Below are positions 1-11,716 of a DNA stretch of 64,000 bases, piece by piece. Positions within the stretch are counted from its first letter, which is position 1. The number at the start of each line of letters is the position of its first letter. The stretch lies in assembly GCA_014584695.1 (NCBI GenBank), contig JACTMI010000016.1, positions 43,022 to 107,021 of the forward strand. Direction: 5' to 3'. The notes beneath the pieces are model-generated. The model worked only from the letters and a program-made list of their open reading frames with translations, did not search any database and was not told where the DNA came from. Both the position numbers and the translations under genes were made by a program. Origin of the DNA: Acidobacteriota bacterium. GTDB lineage: Bacteria; Acidobacteriota; Thermoanaerobaculia; Multivoradales; JAGPDF01.

Positions 1-854
1 TGGCCTGGATCCCCGCCGGGCCGCCGTCGTAGACCTCGATCAGGGTGGAGAGGATCCGCCGGTCGAGCTCCTCGAAGCCGAACTCGTCGACTTCGAGGGC
101 GGCCAGGCCGTGGCGGGCGATGTCGCGGTCGACCCGGCCGGAGCCCGCCACCTGGGCGAAGTCGCGGATCCGCCGCAGCAGCCGGTTGGCGATGCGCGGC
201 GTGCCGCGGCTGCGGCCGGCGATCTCCTCGAGCCCGGCGGCGTCGGCCGCGACCCCCAGGATCGACGCCGAGCGGACGAGGATCCGGGCCAGCTCGTGCG
301 GCGGGTAGTAGTCGAGCCGGTGGACGATGCCGAACCGGGCGCGCAGCGGCGACGAGATCAGCCCGGCGCGCGTGGTGGCGCCGACCAGGGTGAAGCGCGG
401 CAGCTCGATCTTCACCGTGCGCGCGGCCGGGCCCTGGCCGAGCACGAGGTCGAGCCGGAAGTCCTCGAGCGCCGGGTAGAGGATCTCCTCGACCGCCGGC
501 CCGAGCCGATGGATCTCGTCGACGAACAGCACCTCGCCCGCCTCGAGGTTGGTCAGGATGGCGGCGAGATCCCCGGCGCGTTCGAGCACCGGACCGGCGG
601 TCGAGCGCAGCGGCGCCCCCATCTCGCGCGCGATGATGTGGGCGAGGGTGGTCTTGCCGAGGCCCGGCGGGCCGAACAGCAGCACGTGGTCGAGCGCCTC
701 GCCGCGCTCGCGCGCCGCGCGGATGAAGACCTTGAGGTTGTCGACGATCTTGTCCTGGCCGACGTACTCCTCGATCCGCCGCGGCCGCAGGCTCCCTTCG
801 AGGCCCTGCTCGTCGTCCTCGCGTTCGCCGGAGAGCAGCCGCTCGGGGGTCACG
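1..854 (-). CDS. ruvB: Holliday junction branch-migration ATPase RuvB (3' end outside window)
   Basis: RuvB is the hexameric AAA+ motor that drives branch migration of Holliday junctions with RuvA. About 284 N-terminal residues are present; the C-terminal winged-helix part lies beyond the left edge (family length about 340). The Walker A motif GPPGLGKT is encoded near residues 62-70, followed by family-typical acidic Walker B and sensor segments. The start is a GTG at 852-854. It lies 6 nt after a TAGAAT hexamer and has no Shine-Dalgarno, so the mRNA is probably leaderless. The gene follows ruvA by 34 bp on the same strand. Confidence 0.93.
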
Positions 855-860
855 GCGGCA

Positions 861-866
861 TTCTAT
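861..866 (-). promoter_or_regulatory. -10 element TAGAAT of a leaderless ruvB promoter
   Basis: On the minus strand TAGAAT (5/6 match to TATAAT) is followed by exactly 6 nt and then the ruvB GTG. A transcript would therefore start at or within a base of the start codon. No clear -35 is seen. It would give ruvB its own promoter in addition to read-through from ruvA. Confidence 0.5.
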
Positions 867-888
867 TCGCTCGCTCGCGCGCCGCCGC

Positions 889-1491
889 TCAGGCCCGCGA
901 CAGCCGGCGCAGGGCGGCGCGCAGCAGCTCGTGGAAGGCCGCCTCCGGCGCCTGCTGACGCGCTTCGGTCACGGCCGCCTGCGCCACCGACGGCTTGTAG
1001 CCCAGGTTGACCAGCGCGGCGGAGAGGTCGTCGTCGGTCGCGGTCGCCGGCGTCGCCGCCGCGGCGGGCAGCTCGCGGGCGAGCGCCGCCACCTTGTCGC
1101 GCAGCTCGACCACCATCCGCTCGGCGGTCTTCTTGCCCACCCCCGGGATGCGGGTGAGCCGGGCGACGTCGCCGGCGGCGAGCGCGGCCACGAGGTCGTC
1201 GAGCGGCAGCCCGGAGAGCACCACCTGGGCGAGCCGCGGACCGATGCCGGAGACCGCGATCAGCCGCTCGAAGAGCTCCTTCTCGCGCTCGCTCCAGAAG
1301 CCGTAGAGGGCGAGCTGCTCCTCGCGCACGTGGGTGTGGACGAAGAGCTGGATCGGCCCGTGCGCGCCGGCGCGCTCGAGCTCGTAGAAGGTGGCGAGCG
1401 AGATCGCGACCTCGTAGCCGACGCCGCCGACGTCGATCAGCACCCGCTCGGGGGTGGCGGCGGCGAGGGTGCCGGTCAGGCGGCCGATCAT
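889..1491 (-). CDS. ruvA: Holliday junction DNA helicase subunit RuvA
   Basis: RuvA is the tetrameric junction-binding partner of RuvB. The 200-residue product has the usual length. It starts MIGRLTGTL, has the helix-hairpin-helix segments around VSGIGPRLAQ (about residues 80-89) and IPGVGKKTAERM (about 115-126), and ends with the short C-terminal domain that contacts RuvB (SAALVNLGYKPS region). The ATG overlaps the stop of the upstream PLP-enzyme gene as ATGA, so translation is probably coupled. ruvC is not in the window. Confidence 0.97.
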   Translation of the reverse strand: MIGRLTGTLAAATPERVLIDVGGVGYEVAISLATFYELERAGAHGPIQLFVHTHVREEQLALYGFWSEREKELFERLIAVSGIGPRLAQVVLSGLPLDDLVAALAAGDVARLTRIPGVGKKTAERMVVELRDKVAALARELPAAAATPATATDDDLSAALVNLGYKPSVAQAAVTEARQQAPEAAFHELLRAALRRLSRA

Positions 1492-2645
1492 GGCCGGGGC
1501 TCCGCCGCGGGGCCGCCGGCGGCCCGCTCGAGCGCGCGTCGCAGGTCGCCCGCGAGATCCTCGACGTGCTCGAGGCCGACCGAGAGCCGGAGCAGGTCCT
1601 CCGGCGCGGTGGTGCCGGGACCCTCGCCGGAGGCCCGGTGCTCGACCAGGCTCTCGACGCCGCCCAGGCTGGTGGCGTTGGTGAACAGCTCGAGGCCGGC
1701 GGCGACGGCGAGCGCCGCCGCGCGCCCGCCCCGCACCCGCAGCGACAGCATGCCGCCGAAGCCGCCGCGCATCTGGCGCGCCGCCACCGCGTGGCCGGGA
1801 TGGCTCTCGAGCCCCGGGTAGAGCAGCTCGACGAGCGCCGGGTGGCCGGCGAGCGCGCGCGCCAGGGCGAGCGCGTTGGCCGAGTGGCGCTCCATCCGGC
1901 AGGCGAGCGTGCGCAGCCCGCGCAGCACCAGCCAGGAGGAGAACGGGGAGGCGATCGAGCCGAGCTCGTGCCGCAGCTCCTCGACGCGCCGGGCGAGCTC
2001 GTCGGCGCGCCGGAAGACCAGCGCTCCACCCTGCACGTCGCTGTGGCCGCCGAGGTACTTGGTGGTCGAGTGCAGCACCACGTCGGCCCCGGCTTCGAGC
2101 GGCCGTTGGAGCGCGGGGGTGGCGAAGGTGCCGTCGACCACCAGCAGCGCCCCGCACTCGCGCGCGAGCGCCGCCGTGGCCGCGAGATCGACGATCTCGA
2201 GGCGGGGGTTGGTCGGCGTCTCGACCCAGAAGACGCCGGTCGAGTCCGTGGTCGCCGCCCGCGCCGCCGCGGCGTCGGCCAGATCGGCGAACGAGGCGGT
2301 CAGGCCCCAGCGCGGAAAGCGGGCGGCGGCGAGCGTCCGCACGCCGTGGTAGAGGTCGCGGTGGAACAGGACGTGGGTGCCCGGGGGCAGCGCTTCGAGC
2401 AGCGTCGCCGCGGCCGCCATGCCCGAGGCGAAGGCGAGCGCGCGCTCGCCGCCCTCCAGGCTCTCGAGCGCGCGTTCCAGCCGGTCCTGGGTCGGGTTGC
2501 CCTCGCGCGCGTAGAGGCGGCCGTGGATGGGCTCGGAGGCCGGACCGTGGACGAAGGTGGTCGACAGGTGGAGCGGCGGCGCCACGGCGCCGGTCGTGGG
2601 ATCCGCCTCGCCGCCGGCGCGGACGGCTCGGGTCTCGAAACGCAT
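1488..2645 (-). CDS. Cys/Met metabolism PLP-dependent enzyme (cystathionine gamma-synthase / gamma- or beta-lyase family)
   Basis: A 385-residue fold-type I PLP enzyme of trans-sulfuration. Family marks are RLYAREGNPT near residue 45, FASGMAA (PLP phosphate region), VETPTNP, VVDGTFATP, and the PLP lysine in HSTTKYLGGHSD (about residue 196). The C-terminus carries RLSVGLEHVEDL, typical of the family. Sequence alone does not separate synthase (MetB) from lyase activity, so no symbol is given. It starts at ATG 2643-2645, 5 nt after a TAAGCT hexamer and without a Shine-Dalgarno. It is coupled to ruvA by a 4-nt overlap, an unusual partner for a repair operon. Confidence 0.92.
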   Translation of the reverse strand: MRFETRAVRAGGEADPTTGAVAPPLHLSTTFVHGPASEPIHGRLYAREGNPTQDRLERALESLEGGERALAFASGMAAAATLLEALPPGTHVLFHRDLYHGVRTLAAARFPRWGLTASFADLADAAAARAATTDSTGVFWVETPTNPRLEIVDLAATAALARECGALLVVDGTFATPALQRPLEAGADVVLHSTTKYLGGHSDVQGGALVFRRADELARRVEELRHELGSIASPFSSWLVLRGLRTLACRMERHSANALALARALAGHPALVELLYPGLESHPGHAVAARQMRGGFGGMLSLRVRGGRAAALAVAAGLELFTNATSLGGVESLVEHRASGEGPGTTAPEDLLRLSVGLEHVEDLAGDLRRALERAAGGPAAEPRP

Positions 2646-2650
2646 GGCTC

Positions 2651-2656
2651 AGCTTA
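2651..2656 (-). promoter_or_regulatory. -10-like TAAGCT just upstream of the PLP-enzyme gene
   Basis: TAAGCT on the minus strand is followed by 5 nt and the ATG of the PLP enzyme, with no ribosome-binding site between. This fits a leaderless start that also feeds ruvA-ruvB. The hexamer matches TATAAT at only 3 of 6 positions, so the call rests mainly on position. Confidence 0.35.
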
Positions 2657-2713
2657 GCCCGGAAATCTCCGCCGCCGGCCCGCGCCCGCGGCGCGAGCCA
2701 GGACGCCCGCGGC

Positions 2714-4672
2714 TCAGGAGGAGCGTTGCGACTTGTCGCCGAGCAGGCCGAACTGCTCGAGCAGCGGCCGGTCGTAGTTGACCTTCTGCTCGCGCTTCTT
2801 CTGGTCGAGGATCGCCCCCAGCAGGCGGTTGACTTCGTCGCGCTGGAGGCTCGCCCGGGTCGCTTCGCGCTCGGCGGCGAAGGCCTCGGGATCGAAGCGG
2901 GTGCGCGCGACGACCTCGAACAGCACCGCGCCGGACGGGGTCTCGATCGGGCCGCCGATCTGGCCGGCCTCGAGCGCCATCGCGGCGTCGGCGACCTCGC
3001 GCACCGCCCCCAGGCCCGCGATGGTACCGCCGCGAACGAACTCGCCGCTCGACTCGACGGTGAGATCGAGCTGGCTGGCGATCTCGTCCAGGGTCCGGCC
3101 GGCGGCCATCCGGTCGCGCGCCGCGGCGAGCTCGCGCGCCGCCCGCGCCAGCATCTTCTCGCGCGTCACCGCGGCGCGCACGCGCGCCTCGACCTCGGCG
3201 AGCTCGGGCAGGCGGGGCTCGCGGACCTCGCGCACGCGCAGCACCGCGAAGCCGCGCGGGATCTTGACCACCGGCGAGATCTTGCCGCTGTCGAGACCGA
3301 AGGCCGAGGAGGAGAACGCCGTGCCGCGGCCGATGCCCGGCACCACGTCGTCGCGGCCGAAGGGGGGGGTGGACAGGAACGACACCGAGTCGCCGTCGGC
3401 GAGCGACTTCCACTGCTCTTCGCTCGCCAGCCGCTCGCTCTCGATGCGCTGCCGCAGCTGCTCGGCCTGGCGCTCGGCGGCCTCGTCGGCGCGCTCGCCG
3501 GCGAGGCGCGCGCGCACCTGGGGCTCGACGTCGGCGAACGGGCGCTGGCCGGCCTCGCGCCGGTCGAGCACCTGGATCAGGTGATAGCCGAACGAGGTCC
3601 GGACCGGGCCGACCAGGCTGTCGACCGCGGCGCCGAAGGCGGCCTCCTCGAACTCGCGGATCATCCGGCCGCGGGCGAAGTAGCCGAGATCACCGCCGCG
3701 GCTCTTCGAGCCGGGGTCCTCCGACAGCTCGGTGGCCAGCGCCTCGAAGCTCTCGCCGGCGTCCAGGCGCGCCCGGATCGCCGCCATCTCGCGCTCGGCC
3801 TGCAGCGCCGAGCGCTGGTCGTCGACCTTGAGCAGGATGTGGCGGGCGCGCACCTGCTCGGGCTCGGCGAAATCGGCGCGATGCTCGGCGTAGTAGCGCT
3901 CGAGCTCGGCGGCGTCGAAGGTCAACTGGGAGCGCAGCTTCATCGAGTCGACCAGCAGGTAGTCGACCGCGCGCTGCGCGGGCAGCCGGTACTCCTCGCG
4001 GTGGGCCGTGAAGTGCGCCTCGAGCTCGCCCGGCGTCAGGCTCTGGACCTCGGTCTGGAAACGCGAGGCGGGCATCTGGACGAAGCGGATCGAAGCGCGC
4101 TCCGCCTGCGCCCGGTAGGCGCGTTCGACTTCGGCGTCCGGAATGGTGACGCCGGCGGCGACGATCGCCTGCAGCTTGCCGAGCAGCAGCTCCTGGCGCA
4201 CCGACTCCTCGAACTCGCGCGTGTCGAGACCGTTGACGCGCAGGAATTGCTGGTAGGTCGCGGCGCCGACGAAGTTGCCGGCGGCGTCCTGGAGACCGGG
4301 GATGCCGAGGATCGCCTCGCGCACCTCGGCATCCGTGGTGCCGAGGCCCAGCCGCTCGGCCTCGACCAGCAGCAGCTTCTGGTCGATCAGCCGCTCGAGC
4401 GCCTGGAGCGGCAGCTTGAGCTGGTCGGCGAGCTCCGGCGTGAACTGCGCGCCGAAGGCCTGCCGGTACTGGTTTTCGAGGCGGCGGTACTCGCGCTCGA
4501 ACTCGCGGTAGGTGACCTCCTCGCGACCGACCGTGGCGGCCGCCGAGCGCGGGCCGCCGGTGCCGGAGAGGCCGCCGCCGAAGTCGACGAAGACGAAGAC
4601 GACGAAGATCGCGATGACGAGCCAGAGGATCCAGCTCAGGTACTTCAGGTTGTCGCGGAAGATCTTGAGCAT
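2714..4672 (-). CDS. ppiD: Membrane-anchored periplasmic foldase, PpiD/SurA-like parvulin PPIase
   Basis: A 652-residue protein with one N-terminal membrane anchor (about residues 10-32) and a large periplasmic part. The N-terminal SurA_N-like chaperone region covers about 40-190. A canonical parvulin domain follows at about 260-360, with RARHILLKV, then SKSRGGDLGYF, then FGYHLIQV. A second, degenerate parvulin-like repeat lies around 430-500. This is the PpiD architecture: a helper of outer-membrane and periplasmic protein folding at the Sec translocon. The ATG at 4670-4672 was chosen because it gives the anchor at the N-terminus and is preceded by GGAG about 8 nt upstream; longer in-frame versions lack a signal. 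Confidence 0.93.
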   Translation of the reverse strand: MLKIFRDNLKYLSWILWLVIAIFVVFVFVDFGGGLSGTGGPRSAAATVGREEVTYREFEREYRRLENQYRQAFGAQFTPELADQLKLPLQALERLIDQKLLLVEAERLGLGTTDAEVREAILGIPGLQDAAGNFVGAATYQQFLRVNGLDTREFEESVRQELLLGKLQAIVAAGVTIPDAEVERAYRAQAERASIRFVQMPASRFQTEVQSLTPGELEAHFTAHREEYRLPAQRAVDYLLVDSMKLRSQLTFDAAELERYYAEHRADFAEPEQVRARHILLKVDDQRSALQAEREMAAIRARLDAGESFEALATELSEDPGSKSRGGDLGYFARGRMIREFEEAAFGAAVDSLVGPVRTSFGYHLIQVLDRREAGQRPFADVEPQVRARLAGERADEAAERQAEQLRQRIESERLASEEQWKSLADGDSVSFLSTPPFGRDDVVPGIGRGTAFSSSAFGLDSGKISPVVKIPRGFAVLRVREVREPRLPELAEVEARVRAAVTREKMLARAARELAAARDRMAAGRTLDEIASQLDLTVESSGEFVRGGTIAGLGAVREVADAAMALEAGQIGGPIETPSGAVLFEVVARTRFDPEAFAAEREATRASLQRDEVNRLLGAILDQKKREQKVNYDRPLLEQFGLLGDKSQRSS

Positions 4673-4719
4673 GTAAGAGGCTCCGGGGTTCGGCCGGCCG
4701 GCCGGACCGAGAACGTCGG

Positions 4720-4749
4720 AAGATACCGCGGCGGGCCGCCCCGCGGCAA
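4720..4749 (-). promoter_or_regulatory. Predicted sigma70-type promoter of ppiD
   Basis: On the minus strand TTGCCG (4744-4749), an 18-nt spacer and TATCTT (4720-4725) are followed by about a 40-nt leader that includes the GGAG of ppiD. It lies in the divergent gap between ppiD and the FecR-type gene. Confidence 0.45.
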
Positions 4750-4816
4750 CCGTAGGCGCCCGCCGGGGCGCCACCCGAGGGCCGCAAGTGCAGTCCGGAG
4801 AGGCTTTTTGGGGTAA

Positions 4817-7342
<2,526 letters not shown>

Positions 7343-7370
7343 GAGCAGAAGGGTCCGGGCGCCGCTCGCC

Positions 7371-8219
7371 GTGAAACCGCGCTGGACCCGGGTCCTTCTC
7401 GCCGTGCTGCTGGTCGGGCAGCTGTTCCTGCTCGCGGCGCAGACGCCGGCGCGCGGCGGCGACCCCCAGACGCTGCTCGCGTCGGTCACCTTGCGCCTGC
7501 TCGGACCGTTCGCCCGCCTCTCCGCGGCGACGGGCGAGGCCGTGCGCGGCGCGCGCGAGGCGACCCGCGGCCGGGCGGCGCTGGCGCGCGAGAACCGGCG
7601 CCTGCGCGAGGAGCTGCTCGAGCTGCGGCGGGACCGCCTGCGCCTGGCCGCGCTCGAGCAGGAGGCGACGGCGCTCGCCCGCGGCGTCGATTTCGCCCGC
7701 GAGTCGCCCTGGCGCCTGCGCGCGGCCGAGGTGGTCTACCTCGATCACGCCTCCTGGTTGAAGACCATGCTGCTCCACGTCGGCCCCGCGGGCGCCCGCC
7801 TCGACCAGCCGGTGATCACCGAGGCCGGCGTGGTCGGCCGGGTGATCGGCGCGGCCGGCGGCTACGCCAAGGTGCAGCTCGTCACCGACGGCGCCGCCCA
7901 CGTCGGCGCGGTGCTCGAGCGGGCGCGCCGCCAGGCGATCGCGCGCGGCGCCGGCGCCGGACGGATGACGCTCGAGTTCGTGCCGCGCCAGATCGCGGTC
8001 GAGGTGGGCGACCGCGTCCTGACCGCCGGCATCGACGGCGTCTACCCGCGCGGCATCCCGCTCGGCACGGTTTCGAGCGTCGCCCCGGGCAGCGAGCTGT
8101 TCCACGCCATCGAGATCGAGCCGGCGGCCGACCTGGCACGGCTCTCTTTCGTCTACCTGATCGAGCGCGAGACGCCGCCCGCGGCGCTGCGCTCCGAGGC
8201 CGGCGATGGCCTTCGCTAA
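7371..8219 (+). CDS. mreC: Rod-shape-determining protein MreC
   Basis: MreC is the bitopic periplasmic scaffold linking MreB to PBP2. The 282-residue protein has an N-terminal membrane segment (about residues 6-24), a coiled coil (about 60-105, rich in Arg/Glu/Leu) and the double beta-barrel domain with GVVGRVIGAAGGYAKVQLVTD and VGDRVLTAGIDGVYPRGIPLG. The GTG start at 7371 follows mreB closely. The 3' end overlaps mreD by 14 bp. Confidence 0.95.
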   Translation: MKPRWTRVLLAVLLVGQLFLLAAQTPARGGDPQTLLASVTLRLLGPFARLSAATGEAVRGAREATRGRAALARENRRLREELLELRRDRLRLAALEQEATALARGVDFARESPWRLRAAEVVYLDHASWLKTMLLHVGPAGARLDQPVITEAGVVGRVIGAAGGYAKVQLVTDGAAHVGAVLERARRQAIARGAGAGRMTLEFVPRQIAVEVGDRVLTAGIDGVYPRGIPLGTVSSVAPGSELFHAIEIEPAADLARLSFVYLIERETPPAALRSEAGDGLR

Positions 8220-8724
8220 GTTCCTCGCCGCCCTCGCCGTCGCGGTCCTGCTCCACCTGGCGGGGACGCGCGTCGAGCCGCTCTTCCCGCTCGCCGTCGA
8301 CCTGTTCCTGCTGGTCGCGCTGCTCGAGGCGCGCCACGGCCGTCCCTCCGGCGCCATGCTGGCGGGACTCGCCGCCGGGCTGGTGGCGGACGGCCTGACC
8401 GGCGGCCCTTACGGCCTGTTCGGGTTCGCCAACACCGCGGTCGGCTACGGCGTGGCGCGAGCCGCCCAGCAGCTGGTCGTCCAGCGGTCGACCTCGCTCG
8501 CCGCCGTTTTCGCCGCCGGCGCGGCCGCCCAGCAGGCGATCCTCGCCGGGTTGGCGCTCGTCTTCCGGCCGGGCGCCGAGCTGGCCGGGCCGGAGTGGCT
8601 GCTCGCCAAAGTCGCCACGACGGCGCTCGCGGGTCTCGCCTGGACGCGCGCGGTCGAGCGGCTCGCCGGCGGCCTGGCGCGGCGCCGAGCCGGGCGCGCG
8701 AAGCCGATGGAGCTGCCGAAGTGA
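8206..8724 (+). CDS. mreD: Rod-shape-determining membrane protein MreD
   Basis: A 172-residue hydrophobic protein with five or so predicted membrane helices and the GLVADGLTGGPYGLFGFANTAV region typical of MreD. It is a subunit of the elongasome with MreC, PBP2 and RodA. It starts at ATG 8206 inside the end of mreC (14-nt overlap), implying coupled translation. Sequence conservation in this family is low, so the call rests on hydrophobicity, motif and gene order. Confidence 0.92.
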   Translation: MAFAKFLAALAVAVLLHLAGTRVEPLFPLAVDLFLLVALLEARHGRPSGAMLAGLAAGLVADGLTGGPYGLFGFANTAVGYGVARAAQQLVVQRSTSLAAVFAAGAAAQQAILAGLALVFRPGAELAGPEWLLAKVATTALAGLAWTRAVERLAGGLARRRAGRAKPMELPK

Positions 8725-8770
8725 GCGGCGCGGGCTTGCCCTGGCGCCTCGACGGCGATAGAAGCGGGGC

Positions 8771-10564
8771 GTGGCGATGAGAGTCGGCGAGCACCGGGAG
8801 GTCCTGGCGGCGCGGGTGCAGCTGCTGTCGCGGCTGGCGACGGTGACCCTCGCCATGATCGCCGGCGCTTTCTGGTACGTGCAGGTGCTCCAGGGGAGCC
8901 ACTTTCGGCAGCTGGCCGAGAACAACCGGCTGCGCAAGCTGGCGGTCGAGGCGCCGCGCGGCACCGTCTACGACCGCCACGGCCGCGTGCTGGTCGAGGA
9001 TCTGCCGAGCTACAACCTGACCCTCGACCGCAGCCGCGGGCGCTCGGTGCCCGACAGCCTCCGCTTCGCCGCCGGCATCCTGGAGCGGCCGGTCGAGGAG
9101 CTCGAGCGGGTGGTCGAGCGCTACCGCGGGGTGGCGCCCTTCCAGCCCGTGCTGCTGGCCGAGGGGCTGACGCTGCCCGAGGCCGCGCGCTTCCGCGTCG
9201 CCGAGCTCGAGCACCCGGAGTTCGAGATCCAGGTCACCCACCGCCGCCTCTATCGCCTGGGCAGCCATGCCGCTCACGTGCTGGGCTACCTGGGCGAGGT
9301 CCGCGCCGAGGAGATCGCCCGGCCGCAGAGCCCCTACCGGAGCGGCGACCAGATCGGCCGCCGGGGGGTCGAGCGAGCCTACGATCGGCGGCTGCGCGGC
9401 CAGGCCGGGGAGCAGGTGGTGGTGGTCGACAGCCGCGGGCGTCCCGTCGAGCAGTTGGGCCGCGCCGTCGGCCGGCCGGGCGAGCCGCTGCGGCTCACCC
9501 TCGACGCGACGCTGCAGCAGGAGGCCGAGCGCCTGCTCGAAGGTCAGGTCGGCGCGGTGGTGGCGCTCGATCCGCGCGATGGCGCCGTGCGGGCGCTGGT
9601 CTCGGCGCCCGCCTACGACCCCAACCTGTTCGCCCGTCGATTGGCGGTCGAGGACTGGCAGCGGCTGGTCTCCGACCCCTTCCACCCGCTGCAGAACCGG
9701 GCACTCCAGAGCGCCTACTCGCCGGGCTCGGTGTTCAAGGTCGTGGTCGCCGCCGCGGGCCTCGCGGAAGGGGTGGTGACGACGGCCGACGGCGTCTACT
9801 GCAACGGCTCCGCGCAGCACTACGGCCGCCGCTTCCACTGCTGGCGCGCCGGTGGCCACGGCTGGGTCGATCTCGAGCGCGCGCTCGAGGTCTCCTGCGA
9901 CGTCTACTTCTACGCGCTCGGCCAGAAGCTCGGCATCGAGCGTCTCGCCGAGTATTCGCGGCGATTCGAGCTCGGGCGCCCGACCGGGATCGACCTCGAG
10001 GGGGAGAAGACCGGCCTGGTGCCCGACCCGGAGTGGAGCCGGCGGGTGCGCCGCCACCCATGGTATCCGGGCGAGACGATCTCGGTGGCGATCGGGCAGG
10101 GAGCGCTGCTGACCACGCCGCTCCAGGTCGCGACGATGATGGCGGCGATCGCCAACGGCGGCCGGCTGGTGACGCCGCATCTGGTGGCCGGCGCCGAACT
10201 GGCGGCGCCCCGCAGGCTGGATCTGCCGCCGGGGGTGCTCGAGCCGATCCGGCGCGGCCTCTGGCGTGTCGTCAACGGCGGCGGCACCGGCGCCACCGCG
10301 CGCGTGCCGGGCCTCGAGGTGGCGGGCAAGACCGGGACCGTCCAGGTGATCGCGCACGAGGCCTACCAGGACACCAGTCAGCTGCGGCGGGAGCATCGCA
10401 ATCACGCCTGGTTCGCCTCCTACGCCCCGGCGGCCGCGCCGCAGCTGGTGGTGGTCGTCTTCCTCGAGCACGGCGGGCAGGGCTCGCGCGCCGCCGCGCC
10501 AGTCGCGAAAGCTCTCTATGAGACTTTCTTCCAACCCGATCTCGGCGTCGCTCCCAATACCTGA
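8771..10564 (+). CDS. mrdA: Penicillin-binding protein 2 (elongation transpeptidase)
   Basis: The peptidoglycan D,D-transpeptidase of cell elongation, partner of RodA. The 597-residue protein has one N-terminal membrane helix (about 22-42), the pedestal/dimerisation domain beginning APRGTVYDRHGRVL, and the transpeptidase domain with the SxxK active site SVFK (Ser320, Lys323), an SxN-type segment in the SCDVYFY region, and KTGT near residue 520. Start is GTG 8771, or ATG 8777 two codons later. The end overlaps rodA by 47 bp. Confidence 0.96.
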   Translation: MAMRVGEHREVLAARVQLLSRLATVTLAMIAGAFWYVQVLQGSHFRQLAENNRLRKLAVEAPRGTVYDRHGRVLVEDLPSYNLTLDRSRGRSVPDSLRFAAGILERPVEELERVVERYRGVAPFQPVLLAEGLTLPEAARFRVAELEHPEFEIQVTHRRLYRLGSHAAHVLGYLGEVRAEEIARPQSPYRSGDQIGRRGVERAYDRRLRGQAGEQVVVVDSRGRPVEQLGRAVGRPGEPLRLTLDATLQQEAERLLEGQVGAVVALDPRDGAVRALVSAPAYDPNLFARRLAVEDWQRLVSDPFHPLQNRALQSAYSPGSVFKVVVAAAGLAEGVVTTADGVYCNGSAQHYGRRFHCWRAGGHGWVDLERALEVSCDVYFYALGQKLGIERLAEYSRRFELGRPTGIDLEGEKTGLVPDPEWSRRVRRHPWYPGETISVAIGQGALLTTPLQVATMMAAIANGGRLVTPHLVAGAELAAPRRLDLPPGVLEPIRRGLWRVVNGGGTGATARVPGLEVAGKTGTVQVIAHEAYQDTSQLRREHRNHAWFASYAPAAAPQLVVVVFLEHGGQGSRAAAPVAKALYETFFQPDLGVAPNT

Positions 10565-11660
10565 TTCGCGCCCGCGCCTGGCGGCGCTGGCGTCGATCCG
10601 GTGGGGGCTGCTGGCGGTGGTCGTGGCGCTCTCGGCCATCGGTCTCGCCACCGTGCACAGCGCCTCGGCCGAGTCCCCGATCGACTACCTGTATCGCCAG
10701 GCGATCTGGGTCGCGGTGGGCTGGGCGGCGATGGTGGTCGTCTTCGGCTTCAGCTATCACACGCTGCTCTCCTGGTCGCTGCCGCTCTACCTGGCGAGCC
10801 TGGCGGCGCTGGCGCTGGTGCTGGTGCTCGGCTACGAGGCCGGGGGCTCCCAGGGCTGGTTCCGGATCGGCTCGGTCGGCGTGCAGCCCTCCGAGTTCGC
10901 CAAGCTGGTCACCGCGCTCTACCTGACCCGCTATCTGGGTGGGCTCTCCCAGCGCGAGCTCCAGCCGCGCCAGATCGCCACCGCCTTGGCCATCGCGGCG
11001 GTGCCGATGGTGCTGATCGCCCTCGAGCCCGACCTGGGGGGCGCGGCGATGTTCGTGCCCATGCTCGCCGGGATGCTGCTGGTGGCCGGCGTGCGCCTGC
11101 GCCTCCTGGTGACGGCCCTCGTCGCGGCGCTGGCGCTCGGGGCGCTGATCTGGAGCTTCGGCATGCAGCCCTACCAGCGGCAGCGGGTGGCCACTTTCCT
11201 GCAGCCGGCCGAGGATCCGCTCGGGGCGGGCTACCAGGTGCGCCAGTCGAAGATCGCGGTCGGCTCGGGCGAGCTCACGGGCAAGGGCTACCTGCAGGGG
11301 ACCCAGAGCCAGCTCCGCTTCCTGCCCGCGCGGCACACCGATTTCATCTTCGCCGTGCTGGCCGAGGAGTGGGGCTTCGTCGGCGTCGTCGTCGTGCTCG
11401 GCCTCTACGGCATCTACCTGGTCAATGCCGGGGCGATCGCGGCCCGGGCCCGCGACCGCCAGGGCATCCTGCTGGTCGTGGGGCTGACCTCCGTCTTCGC
11501 CTTCCACGTCCTCTACAACTCCGCGATGGTGATCGGGCTGGTGCCGATCACCGGCATCCCGCTCCCCTTCCTCTCCTACGGCGGCTCCTTCACCCTCGTC
11601 AACTACCTCGCCGTCGGGCTGCTCCTGGGCGTCGACTTCCGCCGCTACGTGAACCGCTGA
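10518..11660 (+). CDS. rodA: SEDS-family peptidoglycan glycosyltransferase RodA
   Basis: A 380-residue polytopic protein of the SEDS family, the glycan-chain polymerase that works with PBP2. Family motifs are GSQGWFRIGSVGVQPSEFAKL (about 112-132), LIALEPDLGGA with the essential Glu-Pro-Asp, and the C-terminal GIPLPFLSYGGSF. About ten membrane helices are apparent. The start lies 47 bp inside mrdA in another frame, so expression is coupled to PBP2. Confidence 0.97.
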   Translation: MRLSSNPISASLPIPDSRPRLAALASIRWGLLAVVVALSAIGLATVHSASAESPIDYLYRQAIWVAVGWAAMVVVFGFSYHTLLSWSLPLYLASLAALALVLVLGYEAGGSQGWFRIGSVGVQPSEFAKLVTALYLTRYLGGLSQRELQPRQIATALAIAAVPMVLIALEPDLGGAAMFVPMLAGMLLVAGVRLRLLVTALVAALALGALIWSFGMQPYQRQRVATFLQPAEDPLGAGYQVRQSKIAVGSGELTGKGYLQGTQSQLRFLPARHTDFIFAVLAEEWGFVGVVVVLGLYGIYLVNAGAIAARARDRQGILLVVGLTSVFAFHVLYNSAMVIGLVPITGIPLPFLSYGGSFTLVNYLAVGLLLGVDFRRYVNR

Positions 11661-11716
11661 CCCCGCGGCCATGCCCGGGGAGAGGATAGGCTCGCGGCAG
11701 GAGCGAGCGCGCCGCG

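Noticed and set aside
2600..2713. SAM or other riboswitch upstream of the sulfur-metabolism gene
   Set aside because: The gap is only 68 bp, and the -10-like hexamer next to the ATG leaves no room for an untranslated leader.
2726..4816. A 696-codon plus-strand frame opposite ppiD
   Set aside because: Antisense shadow typical of GC-rich coding DNA. PpiD on the other strand has full domain structure and a ribosome-binding site.
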